Shown: positions 1-9,090 of the stretch, in pieces
Layout of the letters: each line of letters begins with the position of its first letter
Position numbering within the stretch: position 1 is the first letter of the stretch
Position numbers and translations under genes: made by a program
Assembly: GCF_024734405.1 (NCBI RefSeq)
Contig: NZ_CP059556.1
Location: 1,984,001 to 2,048,000 of the forward strand
Length of the DNA: 64,000 nucleotides
From: Saccharopolyspora gregorii
GTDB lineage: Bacteria > Actinomycetota > Actinomycetes > Mycobacteriales > Pseudonocardiaceae
Direction of reading: 5' to 3'
The notes under the pieces: generated by a model
The model's input: only the letters and a program-made list of their open reading frames with translations
What the model was told of the DNA's origin: nothing
Database searches by the model: none

Positions 1-2059
1 CTTCGTAGGCGCGGCGGCTCGCGATCGGTGTGTCCATGAAGGCGTGCACCAGCTCGAACTCGACGGAGAAGATCGGCAGCGTGCTGGGCGAGGTACCCCA
101 GTCCTGGCTGACGGTGTCGCCGACCAGGAACCACTTGGCGTCGGGGAACACCTTGCGCAGCATCCGCATCGTTCCTGCCGGGTCACCGCTGCTCTCGAAC
201 AGGTCGTGCATCATGAGGAAGCTCGTGACCAGCTCGACGCCGGGGAACGTCCGCTCGTCGAGGACGTCGAGGACGTCGGCGCACACGACTTCCACGCGGT
301 GTCCCAGTCCCGCGTCGGCGACGCGTTTGACCGCCTTTTCGCAGGCTCCCCGGCTGGTGTCGATTCCGAGCCCGGTGCGGGCCTCGTTCGATCCGCACAG
401 CCGGATCAACCGGGAGGCATCACCGCACCCGAGGTCCGCGACGGTGCCGAAATCGACGTCCGCGACGACCTCGTGCTCGGTGCGCAGCATGAGTTCTTCG
501 CCGACCAGACCGGAGCCGACGGCGACCTTCCCGCCATCGCGGTCGACGTCCGTGCCGAAGGTGGCCCGGCCCGTGGCCAGGTCGGAGAGGTGGAGCAGCA
601 CGTCGCTGTACCCGCCGATTCCCCAGGTGAAGAAACCCCGGTGACGCGCCAGCACCCGTCCGGCGTCGGTCAGCGCGACCGTGCTCGCGGTCCCCGGATC
701 CGACGGAGTGACAGCGGAACTCACCTCGACGTAGCCGAGCAGCGCGGCGGCGCGCAGGAGCGCGAGCAGCTTCGACGGCTCCGCTCCGGTCAGCGGGGGG
801 AGAGCGTCGAACGGTCGCGCACCGTCCTGGAGGTGCTGCCAGACGTTCAGCTCGGTCAGGGCGAAGACCACGTTGGCGCCCACGTAGCCGTTGAACAGCG
901 CCGCCGGTTCGATCACGGGTCCGGTGGCCACCTGGATGCGGCCCTTCGGAGCGCCGAGTCCGGTGTTCAACTCGTCGTGCACTTCGGAGTCTTCGAGGAT
1001 GGTGGCCAGCGCAGCGCAGAACCGGTCCATCTGCTCCGTCGTACCGACGGTGACCCGCAGGTGGGCGGGCAGACCGAACATGCTCAGGTCCCGGACCAGG
1101 ATGTCGTGGTCCTGCTTCAGCCGCGCGGCGATCTCAGCGCTGTTGCCGGACGGCTTGACGAGCACGAAGTTCGTGGCAGAAGGCTGGAACGCCACGCCCA
1201 TCTCGGTCAGGCGCGCGCAGAAGTGCTCCCGCGCCGCGACCGTCTTCCGCCGTACCTCGTCGACGTAGTCGCGGGACTCCAGCGCCGCGGCCCCGGCCTG
1301 CTGGACGATTCGATTGACGCTGAACGGCAGCGGCTCCCGGGTCCGGCGGATGCGCTCGACCAGGTCCGCCGGACCGAGCGCACACCCGAGTCGCAGGGAT
1401 GCCAGCCCCCACGCCTTGGAGAACGTGCGGAGCACCAGCAGACGACGACCGGCGCGGACCGCGCTGATCGCGTATTCGTGGTCCGGCCCCGCGAACTCCA
1501 TGTACGCCTCGTCGAACACCGGGATCACGCCGGCGGCCTCGGCGGCCGTGAGGATCCGCTCGACGTCGGAGGGTTCGAGCACCGTTCCCGCCGGGTTGTG
1601 CGGGTTGCAGACGAACACCAGCGTGGGCGCTCCTGCCTCCGGCGCGGCCATCGCCTGCACCACGGCGTCGACCGGCACCCGGTAGTCGTCCAACGGCAGG
1701 CTGTGGACGCGGGCGCCGACCACGCGCGCGGAGGAGACGTATCCGGGGAACGTCGAATCGGTGACCAGAACCGCGTCGTCGGAGCCGAGGAAGGTCATCG
1801 AGGTCAGCAGCACGAGTTCGTCGGCTCCGTTGCCCACGACCACCATGTCGGACTTCAGGCCGTGGTACTCGGCGACCCGTTCGCGCAGTTCCGCGCAGTC
1901 GCTGTCCGGATAGGACGTGCAGGCGTTGTCGAGTTCCTCGGTCGCCGCGCCGAGCGCGGCGGGTGGTGGCGGATAGGCGCTCTCGTTGCAGTGCAGCCTG
2001 AGAACTCCGTCCTGTCGTGCCACTCGTGAGGACCCGGTCTCGGTCGGCATCCGGCCCAT
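1..2059 (-). CDS. Fused PLP aminotransferase / SAM-dependent methyltransferase, C-terminus beyond window
   Basis: An open frame of 686 codons runs from ATG at 2059, behind AAGGGG about 6 nt upstream, off the left edge. Residues about 15-355 are a class I/II aminotransferase like HisC: a CNPHNPAGT motif, a FDEAYMEF segment and the PLP lysine in TFSKAWG at K215. From about residue 375 a winged-helix dimerisation-type region (ALFNGYVGANVVFALTELNV) leads to a Rossmann methyltransferase with motif I VADLGCGDAS near residue 537. It is the third gene of a minus-strand set behind the VioB-like enzyme and the P450, 86 nt after the former. The likely role is to make or use an alpha-keto acid or imine and to methylate an intermediate; the substrate cannot be read from the sequence. 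Architecture is seen directly; pathway role is inferred. Confidence 0.85.
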   Translation of the reverse strand, partial: MGRMPTETGSSRVARQDGVLRLHCNESAYPPPPAALGAATEELDNACTSYPDSDCAELRERVAEYHGLKSDMVVVGNGADELVLLTSMTFLGSDDAVLVTDSTFPGYVSSARVVGARVHSLPLDDYRVPVDAVVQAMAAPEAGAPTLVFVCNPHNPAGTVLEPSDVERILTAAEAAGVIPVFDEAYMEFAGPDHEYAISAVRAGRRLLVLRTFSKAWGLASLRLGCALGPADLVERIRRTREPLPFSVNRIVQQAGAAALESRDYVDEVRRKTVAAREHFCARLTEMGVAFQPSATNFVLVKPSGNSAEIAARLKQDHDILVRDLSMFGLPAHLRVTVGTTEQMDRFCAALATILEDSEVHDELNTGLGAPKGRIQVATGPVIEPAALFNGYVGANVVFALTELNVWQHLQDGARPFDALPPLTGAEPSKLLALLRAAALLGYVEVSSAVTPSDPGTASTVALTDAGRVLARHRGFFTWGIGGYSDVLLHLSDLATGRATFGTDVDRDGGKVAVGSGLVGEELMLRTEHEVVADVDFGTVADLGCGDASRLIRLCGSNEARTGLGIDTSRGACEKAVKRVADAGLGHRVEVVCADVLDVLDERTFPGVELVTSFLMMHDLFESSGDPAGTMRMLRKVFPDAKWFLVGDTVSQDWGTSPSTLPIFSVEFELVHAFMDTPIASRRAYE

Positions 2060-2145
2060 GTGTACCCCTTCACGTGCGGATGAGTAGTTCCGGTGATTTC
2101 GTCCTCACTGGACAGTCGCGAGGGCGGAGTCGACGGCGGCCGGTG

Positions 2146-4881
2146 TCAGAACTCGACACCGGGGGACTGGAACGCGGGTCCGAGCACGGTGTCGCCGTCC
2201 CCGGACGGCATGTCGTGGAGCTTCTTGGCCTGCACCTGGAGCTGGTACATCAGCCCGACGGAGTCGTCGAGTTCGTCGGGATGGCCGTTGAACACGCGGT
2301 GCAACGCGGTGAGCATGTTCGTGTAGGACTCGTCGCAGGCCACCGATTCGCGCCTGCCGGGGGAGTCGGCCGGGAGGCGGTAGGTGTCCGCGTCGTCCAC
2401 GACCGGATGGACCCCGGCCGGGTCGAAGGGCACCTCGGCTCCCTCGAACACCCACGCACCGCGCTCGTTCCGGATGAGTCGGCGTCCCTCCACGATCTCC
2501 TGGAAGCGGTAGTAGTGGCCGAACTCGTCGGGGTCGAGGACGCCGTCACCGTCGAGGTCGTGCGGGCTCCCCTCGCCCTCCTCGATGATCTGGTAGATGG
2601 CCAGCAGCGCGGAGCGCTTGTCGGTGACCTTGTAGAGCGTGCCCGGCGCGTCCGGCCAACTCACCTGGCGGGCGGGATCACCGGTGAACAGCGACCCGCC
2701 GTCGTCGAGTTCGCAGATCGCCCGCGCGATCTGGTTGTAGAACCAACCGATCGTCTGCGGTGTGTACTCGGCTCGGTTGAACCAGTCCTCCAGAGCCCGC
2801 ATGGCGCCGTCGTCGGCCTCCAGCACGGAGCCGGAACGGTCCAGCCGCACGCTGTCCGGTGCGATGACGGAACCGCGGAACAGTGCACCGTCCACAGTGG
2901 GGTGATCCGGCTGCTCGATCGCCATGAACACGTCCTTGACGTGCTCGCGGGACAGCTTGCGCAGCCGTACGGTCAGATCGGGCAGCACCGGACCGGGAAG
3001 CTTGCCAGGATAGGTCGGGACCAAGCCGGGCCTGCCGATCTGCGGTGCCCCGCCCACGGCGTTGAGCAGGTTGCAGACCTGGGCCATGTGCTGCATCTCC
3101 TCGATGACCACCCCACGGATCGTCTCGGCGATCCGCACGTTGTGGCCTGCCTTGATCGAGAGCAGCGCCGCGAGGTACGGCGGCACCGTGGCCTGCTCGA
3201 CCAAGACGGCCTGCTGTAGCACGGCACGCAGTTCTTCGGGACTGCCGATCTCCATCACCGGGGGAGCGGGCTCGGTCCGCAGCCACTTCACGATCATGTC
3301 TCGCTTTCCTGGTGAGAGGTCTCGGGTGACGGGCATGTGGTTCGGCGATTCCAGCGGGGCCAGCATCGTGCGGCGGATGTAGGTCCCGTGCCGCGTGACG
3401 TGGTGGTAGTTGCCCAGGTCGAAGAGGTCGTGCATGACCGGGTAGAGGTTGGCGTACCGCTGGAAGATCGGCCGCACGTCGCGGTTCCAGGTGGGGCGCT
3501 CCGGGCCGGTGTAGCGGTCGAACACCCGCACGCTGAGATGGCCCGACGGCGCGTCCGGTCGTGCGGCGAACCGGTAGGGGATGCGCACGGTGAGCCCGTC
3601 GAGCATCGGGCGGGGATGGCCGGGGTCCCGGCCGGTGAGGGTGATGCGCGCACGCCCCTGCTCGTCGGTCGTCACGCTGCGCGGAAACTCCACGACGTCG
3701 GACTCTTCGCCGGTACCGAGCGCGATGTCGGTGTGGGCGGCAGGTTGCCCGAAGCGAAACGCGCGGAAGTCGACGGTCGCGGTGTCGTGCCCCTCCTCGG
3801 GGTGGAGCCGGAAGACGTACTTGTCGGCGTGGAGCGTCCCGCCGTCGTGGGGCTCGGCGAGCAGCACCTTCGGCGGTCGTGCGTCGTCCACCACTGCCAG
3901 CCGTCGACCGGCCACCGCCTCGTGCTGACCGGCGGCGGGCCGAGCGGTGACGATGGCGGCAGTGCGTTCGTAGAAGCCCTGGTCGATGCCGTCGAGCGGA
4001 GCGAGCACCTCCGGCGTGCCGTTCTCGTCGAGCGCGGCGAGGCTCAGCGCCGGGAGCTCGACGAGAGGCCCACCGCGTGTCGACGCCCTGATGCTGTTGC
4101 CCAGGTCCACGAAAACGATTCCCGAACCGTCCACTCTGCACGGCGCATGGTGGAACGGCGCGCCTTCGACGGGACTCAGGACACGGGCGCCTGCCCAGTG
4201 CTTCGGCTGCCCGCTCCGATAGGGCCCGATCGATCCCACCATGCGGCCGTAGGTGAGGTCGTCGCTCCACTCCTCGATCCCGTCCTCGACACCGTCCATG
4301 TTGAACTTGATCGAGAGCGTTCCGTCGTCGGTGGTGTCCCGGATCTCGCGCAGGATGGCCGATTCGAGCGGGTCCGCCCACTCCAGGTTGGTCAGCACCG
4401 AGTGGTACACCGCCGCCGGGTCGCCGCGGCCGGACGGCAGCGTCGCCCGCATCCACATCTCGTCCATAGCCGCTACGGCGTAGTCGGCTTTCAGGAGTTG
4501 GCCGCCCGCCGCGTCCAGGAGTCGCATCCGCAATCCGTAGATCTCGGAGACCAGCTGGTTCTCCGGGTCGAGATCGACGAACTTCCCGTTGGCGCGGAGG
4601 TCGTCGTCCCGCACCGTTCCTTCGAGAGCGGGGTCGTCGGCCTTCGACGTCAGGGTGCGGCCGTCGGCGTAGCAGGCGCTGGTGATGCGCAGGTCGTGCA
4701 ACCGCAGCGCGTTGGATCCGCCAGGGTTCCACAACCCGTTGACGTCCGGGAGCTTCATCCGCCAGTGGAAGCGCGGTTCGAACAGGTCGTTGTCGAAGTA
4801 CGGCTGGGCGTTGTTCACCGTGGCGGCGTCGGACTGGAACGTACCCGCGAAGTTCAGCCGCGGGTGTCCGAGGTAGGTCAC
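2146..4881 (-). CDS. VioB/RebD/StaD-like ferritin-like enzyme (imine-dimer synthase family)
   Basis: The 911-residue protein has the two-part layout of the chromopyrrolate/violacein dimer synthases: an N-terminal part opening with TYLGHPRLNFAGTF, like the start of VioB, and a C-terminal ferritin-like domain. Likely metal ligands are E562 (LVEQATVPPYL), E594/E595 and H598 (IEEMQHM), and the HYYRFQEIV segment. The tail MYQLQVQAKKLHDMPSGDG mirrors the VioB end. I chose GTG 4881 because GGGAGG lies 6 nt upstream and the protein then begins at the conserved block; a longer frame opens at 5007. Residues 775-786 form a canonical EF-hand loop (DLDGDGVLDPDE) just before the HYYRF helix. Family members join two aromatic imines; the substrate here is unknown. 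The P450 lies 221 nt upstream. Confidence 0.85.
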   Translation of the reverse strand: MTYLGHPRLNFAGTFQSDAATVNNAQPYFDNDLFEPRFHWRMKLPDVNGLWNPGGSNALRLHDLRITSACYADGRTLTSKADDPALEGTVRDDDLRANGKFVDLDPENQLVSEIYGLRMRLLDAAGGQLLKADYAVAAMDEMWMRATLPSGRGDPAAVYHSVLTNLEWADPLESAILREIRDTTDDGTLSIKFNMDGVEDGIEEWSDDLTYGRMVGSIGPYRSGQPKHWAGARVLSPVEGAPFHHAPCRVDGSGIVFVDLGNSIRASTRGGPLVELPALSLAALDENGTPEVLAPLDGIDQGFYERTAAIVTARPAAGQHEAVAGRRLAVVDDARPPKVLLAEPHDGGTLHADKYVFRLHPEEGHDTATVDFRAFRFGQPAAHTDIALGTGEESDVVEFPRSVTTDEQGRARITLTGRDPGHPRPMLDGLTVRIPYRFAARPDAPSGHLSVRVFDRYTGPERPTWNRDVRPIFQRYANLYPVMHDLFDLGNYHHVTRHGTYIRRTMLAPLESPNHMPVTRDLSPGKRDMIVKWLRTEPAPPVMEIGSPEELRAVLQQAVLVEQATVPPYLAALLSIKAGHNVRIAETIRGVVIEEMQHMAQVCNLLNAVGGAPQIGRPGLVPTYPGKLPGPVLPDLTVRLRKLSREHVKDVFMAIEQPDHPTVDGALFRGSVIAPDSVRLDRSGSVLEADDGAMRALEDWFNRAEYTPQTIGWFYNQIARAICELDDGGSLFTGDPARQVSWPDAPGTLYKVTDKRSALLAIYQIIEEGEGSPHDLDGDGVLDPDEFGHYYRFQEIVEGRRLIRNERGAWVFEGAEVPFDPAGVHPVVDDADTYRLPADSPGRRESVACDESYTNMLTALHRVFNGHPDELDDSVGLMYQLQVQAKKLHDMPSGDGDTVLGPAFQSPGVEF

Positions 4882-5102
4882 GGTGATCCTCCCACTGTCC
4901 GGTCGAGCGTCTGGCTTTCGTCGTGCAGCGGCCCGGCCGGATGCGCTCTGGGCCGCGAGGGACGTCGAGATGTCCCTGCCAACGACACGATCGGGACCTT
5001 CCGGCACCGGTGCAAGGCCCTGAAGCCAGGAATCCGTCCCGAGACGGCGCTTTCACCCTGGACTTAACCGTCCATCGTGGACGATGCGTCGAAGCGTGGG
5101 CG

Positions 5103-6308
5103 TCATGTGCCGAACTCGACCGGCAGTTCCTTGGCGAACCGGAAGTTGATGCTGTCGAGCCAGTCCAGGTCGTCGGTCCGCAGCCTGAGTTCGGTCGTCC
5201 GCTCCAGCAGGACGCGCAGCGCGATCTCGATTTCGGCGAGCGCGAGCGAGGCCCCGAGGCAGTAGTGGATGCCGTGTCCGAACGACAGGTGGTCGGTCGC
5301 TTTGCGGGTGATGTCGAGACGATCCGGGTCGTCGTAGCGGCGTGGGTCGCGGTTGCCCGCCCCGAGGACCAGGGTGACGGACTGGCCCTGCTCGACGTGC
5401 TGGTCGCCGACCTCCATGCCTTCCAGCGCGACACGGGTGGTGAACTGCACCGAGCTGTCGTACCGCATCAACTCGTGGACCGCGACCTGGCAGAGGTCGG
5501 GATCGGCCCGGAGCCGGGCGAGCTGATCGGGGTGGCGCAGCAGCGCCAGGACCGCGTTGCCGATGAGGTGGGTCGTGGTGGCCTGTCCGGCGTCGATGAG
5601 CAGCAGGAAGTTGGCGAAGACCTCGTCGTCGGTGTAGGTCTCGCGTTCGAGCTGTCCGGCGATCACCTGGCTGAAGAGGTCGTCGGCGGTACCCGCACGT
5701 CGCTTCGCGGCCTGCTCGTCGAAGGCGGCCCGCAGGGAGTTCACCCGGGGGACTTCCGCGCAGGACTGGGTGAAGAACTCGTGCAGCAGACCTTGCCAGT
5801 TCTCCAGCAGCGGGGTGGCGTGGCCGGGCACTCCGGCCAGGTGTGCGATCACGTTCCGGGACAGCGGCTCGGAGAAGTCGCCGATGACGTCCATGTGCCC
5901 CTGGTCGAGCACCGCGTCCACGAGTTCCGCCGCGCGCTCGGTGATCAGCGGGCGCATCTCCCGGATGAACCTCGGGGTCAGACCCGGTTTGATGATGCGG
6001 CGCAGGCGGGTGTGCTCCGGCGGCTCGTTGAACAGCATCATGTCCGACAGCGCGCCGGCGAGCGGCTCCACATCGGAGCGGACCGATGCCGGGAGCTGGG
6101 CGTGGAAGTCTTCGATGCGCGCACCGGAGAGCCGGTCGTCCTTGGAAAGCTGCGCGATCTCGGCGTGACCGAGGACGATCCAGCTCCGCATCCAGTCGTC
6201 CCACTGGACCGGGCCGTCCTCGCGCATCGCGTGGTACAGCGCGTAGGGATCAGCTGCCCAGTCCGGCTGGTAGAGGCTGAGCAGGCTGAGCTTGCTCGAG
6301 GGAGCCAT
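5103..6308 (-). CDS. Cytochrome P450
   Basis: The 401-residue soluble bacterial P450 shows the heme loop FGHGIHYCLG with thiolate Cys350, the ExxR of the K helix (HELMRYDS) and an I-helix oxygen-binding segment LLLIDAGQATTT with the usual acid replaced by Gln. The start is ATG 6308 with GGAAGGA about 9 nt upstream. It is the first gene of the minus-strand set P450 - VioB-like - aminotransferase/methyltransferase and probably oxidises or couples the dimer, as StaP/RebP do after StaD/RebD. No ferredoxin or reductase gene is in view. Family assignment is certain; the link to the neighbouring dimer synthase is inference from order and strand. Confidence 0.93.
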   Translation of the reverse strand: MAPSSKLSLLSLYQPDWAADPYALYHAMREDGPVQWDDWMRSWIVLGHAEIAQLSKDDRLSGARIEDFHAQLPASVRSDVEPLAGALSDMMLFNEPPEHTRLRRIIKPGLTPRFIREMRPLITERAAELVDAVLDQGHMDVIGDFSEPLSRNVIAHLAGVPGHATPLLENWQGLLHEFFTQSCAEVPRVNSLRAAFDEQAAKRRAGTADDLFSQVIAGQLERETYTDDEVFANFLLLIDAGQATTTHLIGNAVLALLRHPDQLARLRADPDLCQVAVHELMRYDSSVQFTTRVALEGMEVGDQHVEQGQSVTLVLGAGNRDPRRYDDPDRLDITRKATDHLSFGHGIHYCLGASLALAEIEIALRVLLERTTELRLRTDDLDWLDSINFRFAKELPVEFGT

Positions 6309-6540
6309 GCGCGTGAGGTCCTTCCCGCATCGGCAGCGAAGCGTCGTCGCGCGGATTCCCCGGAAAGGCGCGGGTGAGCGTGCTGCGCTGTGCGGCGAGT
6401 GTGTCAGCGGAGGTGCACCGGGACAACGGTTTCGGGTCGCTCAGGGGCATCCGTTAAGCGCCGGCGAAATCAGTCCTGTGTGGACTGCGGAGCGCACGCC
6501 GGCTGGGCGCTGTTCACCTGCCTCCGGACCCCGACGCGCA

Positions 6541-6570
6541 GGTTCCCTCCCGCTGGTACGGGAGGGAACC
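6541..6570 (-). terminator. Hairpin terminator after the ABC exporter operon
   Basis: A perfect 12-bp stem, GGTTCCCTCCCG with CGGGAGGGAACC around a 6-nt loop, lies 12 nt past the permease stop. It separates the exporter from the P450 operon. No U-tract follows, as is common in actinomycetes. Confidence 0.75.
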
Positions 6571-6582
6571 GGGCGGGGCGGG

Positions 6583-9090
6583 TCAGTCGGACCCGATCGC
6601 CTCCAGCATGTTGGTGCGTGCCGCCCGGTGGGCGGGCCATAGCGAGGCCAGCACACCGACGATGACGATCCCGACCAGGGCGAGCAGGATCAGCGTCCAC
6701 GGGAGCGTCGCCCGGGACAGCGCCTGCCCGAGCATCGCGTGCTGCATCACCGTCCCGGTACCGACTCCGACACCGACCCCGAGGATGCCGCCGAACAGGG
6801 AGATCACGATGCTCTCCACCCTGATCGTACGGCGGACGAGGGCGCGGCCGGCTCCGACCGCGCGGGTCACGCCGATCTCGCGGGACCGCTCCATCACCGA
6901 GAGCGCGAGCGTGTTGACGACGCCGAAGACGGCGATCACGATCGCGACGCCGAACATCGCGTACATGACCAGCAGGCCGTACCGGAACTCCTCCACCCGG
7001 TCGGCGATCACCCCGTCCCGATCGGTGATCGAGATCTCGGGACGGTCCTGGAAGGCGGTCGCGATGGCCTCGCGCGCGGCCTGCGGGTCGGGGCCGCCGG
7101 CGTAGACCGTCGTGACGTGGTCGCGCAGGTGCGGCGGTGCCAGGGCCTGGTCGAAGAAGATGCTCGCCTGTGCTTCGGTGGCGTCGTAGACGCCGACCAC
7201 CGCGGTCTTCACCGGCGTTCCCTCGACGACCAGCTCGAGCGGGTCGCCGACCTCGAGGCCGAGCATGTTCGCCTCGTTCTGCGCGATGATCGCACCGCGC
7301 GACACGTCGTCGGTCCCTTCGGTGATCTTCGGGGTGAGCACCTCGCCCAGCCCCTCGCGGTCGATCGCGGAGACGATGCGCTCGCTCGTGCCACCCTCGT
7401 GCCGGATTTCGGCGAAGGTGTCCCTGCTGGCGAGGACGGTGGAGACGGCGGGCAGCGACCTGAGTTCCCCGACCACGCCGGGGCCGAGGGTGGCGGCGCC
7501 ACCGGCGGCCGGTTCCAGCACCGTCGAGGTCACCGGGATGTTCAGCCGGATCGAGGCCGTCACCATCGTGGCCAGACTGGAGCTGAGCGTCGCGAAGGCG
7601 CACACGAGCCCGAGCCCGACCATCAGGGTGGTCGCGGTGGCGGCCGTACGCCGGGGGTCGCGGGCCGCGTTGCGCATCCCGAGCCGTGTCGCCGGGCCTC
7701 CCCAGCCCTGCGACCAGGTGGCGAGAGGGCGCAGCGCGCCGGCCGCGACCGGAGTCAGCAGCAGTACCCCGCCCGTGCACAGCACGGCACCGCCGATCGC
7801 GATCATCCGTTCGAGGGTGCCGAGACCGGGAGACGCGGTGGCCACGATCGCGACCAGGCCCGCGACCACGCAGATCCCGCCGGCGATGGACTGGCGGGTG
7901 TGCGGGCCTTTCGACGTCACCGCGTCGTTGCGCAGGGCGGCCATCGGGGAGACCGCCGCCGCGCGCCGGGCGGCACCGTAAGCCGCCGCGACGGTCACCA
8001 GGACCGCCACCAGGTAGCCCGACCCGACGCCGAGCAGCGGAACTCCGTAGCGGACCACGTCGCCCTCGGGCTGCATGAACCGGAACACGATCAGGCCGAG
8101 CCCGATCCCGAGCACCGTGCCGATCGTCGCCCCGACGCACGCGAGCGCGGTCGCCTCGACCACCACGCTCGACCGGACCTGCCTGCGATGGGCACCTACC
8201 GCGCGGAGCAGCGCGAACTGCCTCGTTCGCTGGGTGACCAGGAGGCTGAAGGTGTTGGTGATGACGAACATGCCGACCAACAGCGCGATCGCCGCGAAGG
8301 GCAGCAGTTGCGCGAGTGTGTCCGACGCCGTCTTGTCCGCGGCCTGCTCGGCGTTCGTGACCAGCTCGGCACCGGTGGACACGCTGTACTCATCGGTGGC
8401 GTGCCCGGCTCCGATGGTCTGCTCGGCGGCCTGGCGCAGCGTGCTGGGTTCGGTTCCGGGGGTGCCCGTGAGTTCGATGCGGTCGAAGCGGTCTCCGACG
8501 AGCGACGCCGCGGTCGCCCCGTCGTAGGCGATGGACGGGACGTGCTCGGAGCGGCCCGCGGCATCGGGCCCCAGCGCGGAGTACTGGAAGAGCCCGACGA
8601 CGACGGGTTCGTCGATGCGGCCGTCGCCGAGCACGATCCGGGCACGATCACCCAGGGCGAGCCGTGCCTCGCCGGCGCGCGACTCGGCGAGGGCCACCTC
8701 ACCCGGACGCTGCGGCCCTCGCCCGTCAACGAGGGTGAACCGGCCGGTCTCGTCCCAGTTCGTGCCCGCCAGGTCCGTGCCCGTCGAGACCAGCTTGCCG
8801 TCGGTGCCCACCACACCCGCACGTCCGGCGATCACGCCGTGCGCCTCGGCGACGCCGTTCGGGGCCGCCAACGCGTCGCGGTCGGCGAGCGTCAGATCCG
8901 GGTCCTGGGACGCGGTCTGCACCGACACGTCGACCCCACCCCGGGCGGTCTGCCCGGCGAGCGTCTTGGCCAGGGAGTCGGAGACGACGAAGCTCGCGAC
9001 GACGAACGCGACGCCGAGCGCGATCGCGACCAAGGTCATGGCCAGGCGGCCCCGGTGTGCGCGGAGATCGCGCAGCATTGCTCGCAGCAT
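6583..9090 (-). CDS. FtsX/MacB-type ABC exporter permease
   Basis: This 835-residue integral membrane protein starts with a membrane segment after LRDLRAHRGRLAMTL and carries two copies of the FtsX-like unit: soluble domain, then membrane bundle, each with PMAALRNDAV- or RSREIGVTRAVGA-type coupling segments. ATG 9090 shares its A with the stop of the ATPase gene (TGATG), so the two are translationally coupled. The pair is probably an antibiotic, lipid or lipoprotein export or stress system of the MacB/LolC kind, and the divergent histidine kinase suggests two-component control. A longer frame reaches 9369, but its first part lies inside the ATPase gene. Substrate unknown. Confidence 0.9.
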   Translation of the reverse strand: MLRAMLRDLRAHRGRLAMTLVAIALGVAFVVASFVVSDSLAKTLAGQTARGGVDVSVQTASQDPDLTLADRDALAAPNGVAEAHGVIAGRAGVVGTDGKLVSTGTDLAGTNWDETGRFTLVDGRGPQRPGEVALAESRAGEARLALGDRARIVLGDGRIDEPVVVGLFQYSALGPDAAGRSEHVPSIAYDGATAASLVGDRFDRIELTGTPGTEPSTLRQAAEQTIGAGHATDEYSVSTGAELVTNAEQAADKTASDTLAQLLPFAAIALLVGMFVITNTFSLLVTQRTRQFALLRAVGAHRRQVRSSVVVEATALACVGATIGTVLGIGLGLIVFRFMQPEGDVVRYGVPLLGVGSGYLVAVLVTVAAAYGAARRAAAVSPMAALRNDAVTSKGPHTRQSIAGGICVVAGLVAIVATASPGLGTLERMIAIGGAVLCTGGVLLLTPVAAGALRPLATWSQGWGGPATRLGMRNAARDPRRTAATATTLMVGLGLVCAFATLSSSLATMVTASIRLNIPVTSTVLEPAAGGAATLGPGVVGELRSLPAVSTVLASRDTFAEIRHEGGTSERIVSAIDREGLGEVLTPKITEGTDDVSRGAIIAQNEANMLGLEVGDPLELVVEGTPVKTAVVGVYDATEAQASIFFDQALAPPHLRDHVTTVYAGGPDPQAAREAIATAFQDRPEISITDRDGVIADRVEEFRYGLLVMYAMFGVAIVIAVFGVVNTLALSVMERSREIGVTRAVGAGRALVRRTIRVESIVISLFGGILGVGVGVGTGTVMQHAMLGQALSRATLPWTLILLALVGIVIVGVLASLWPAHRAARTNMLEAIGSD

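Noticed and set aside
44-2029. A long plus-strand open frame of 661 codons opposite the aminotransferase-methyltransferase gene
   Set aside because: It is an antisense shadow created by GC-rich codon bias; its translation is low-complexity and shows no domain, while the minus strand carries clear PLP and SAM motifs.
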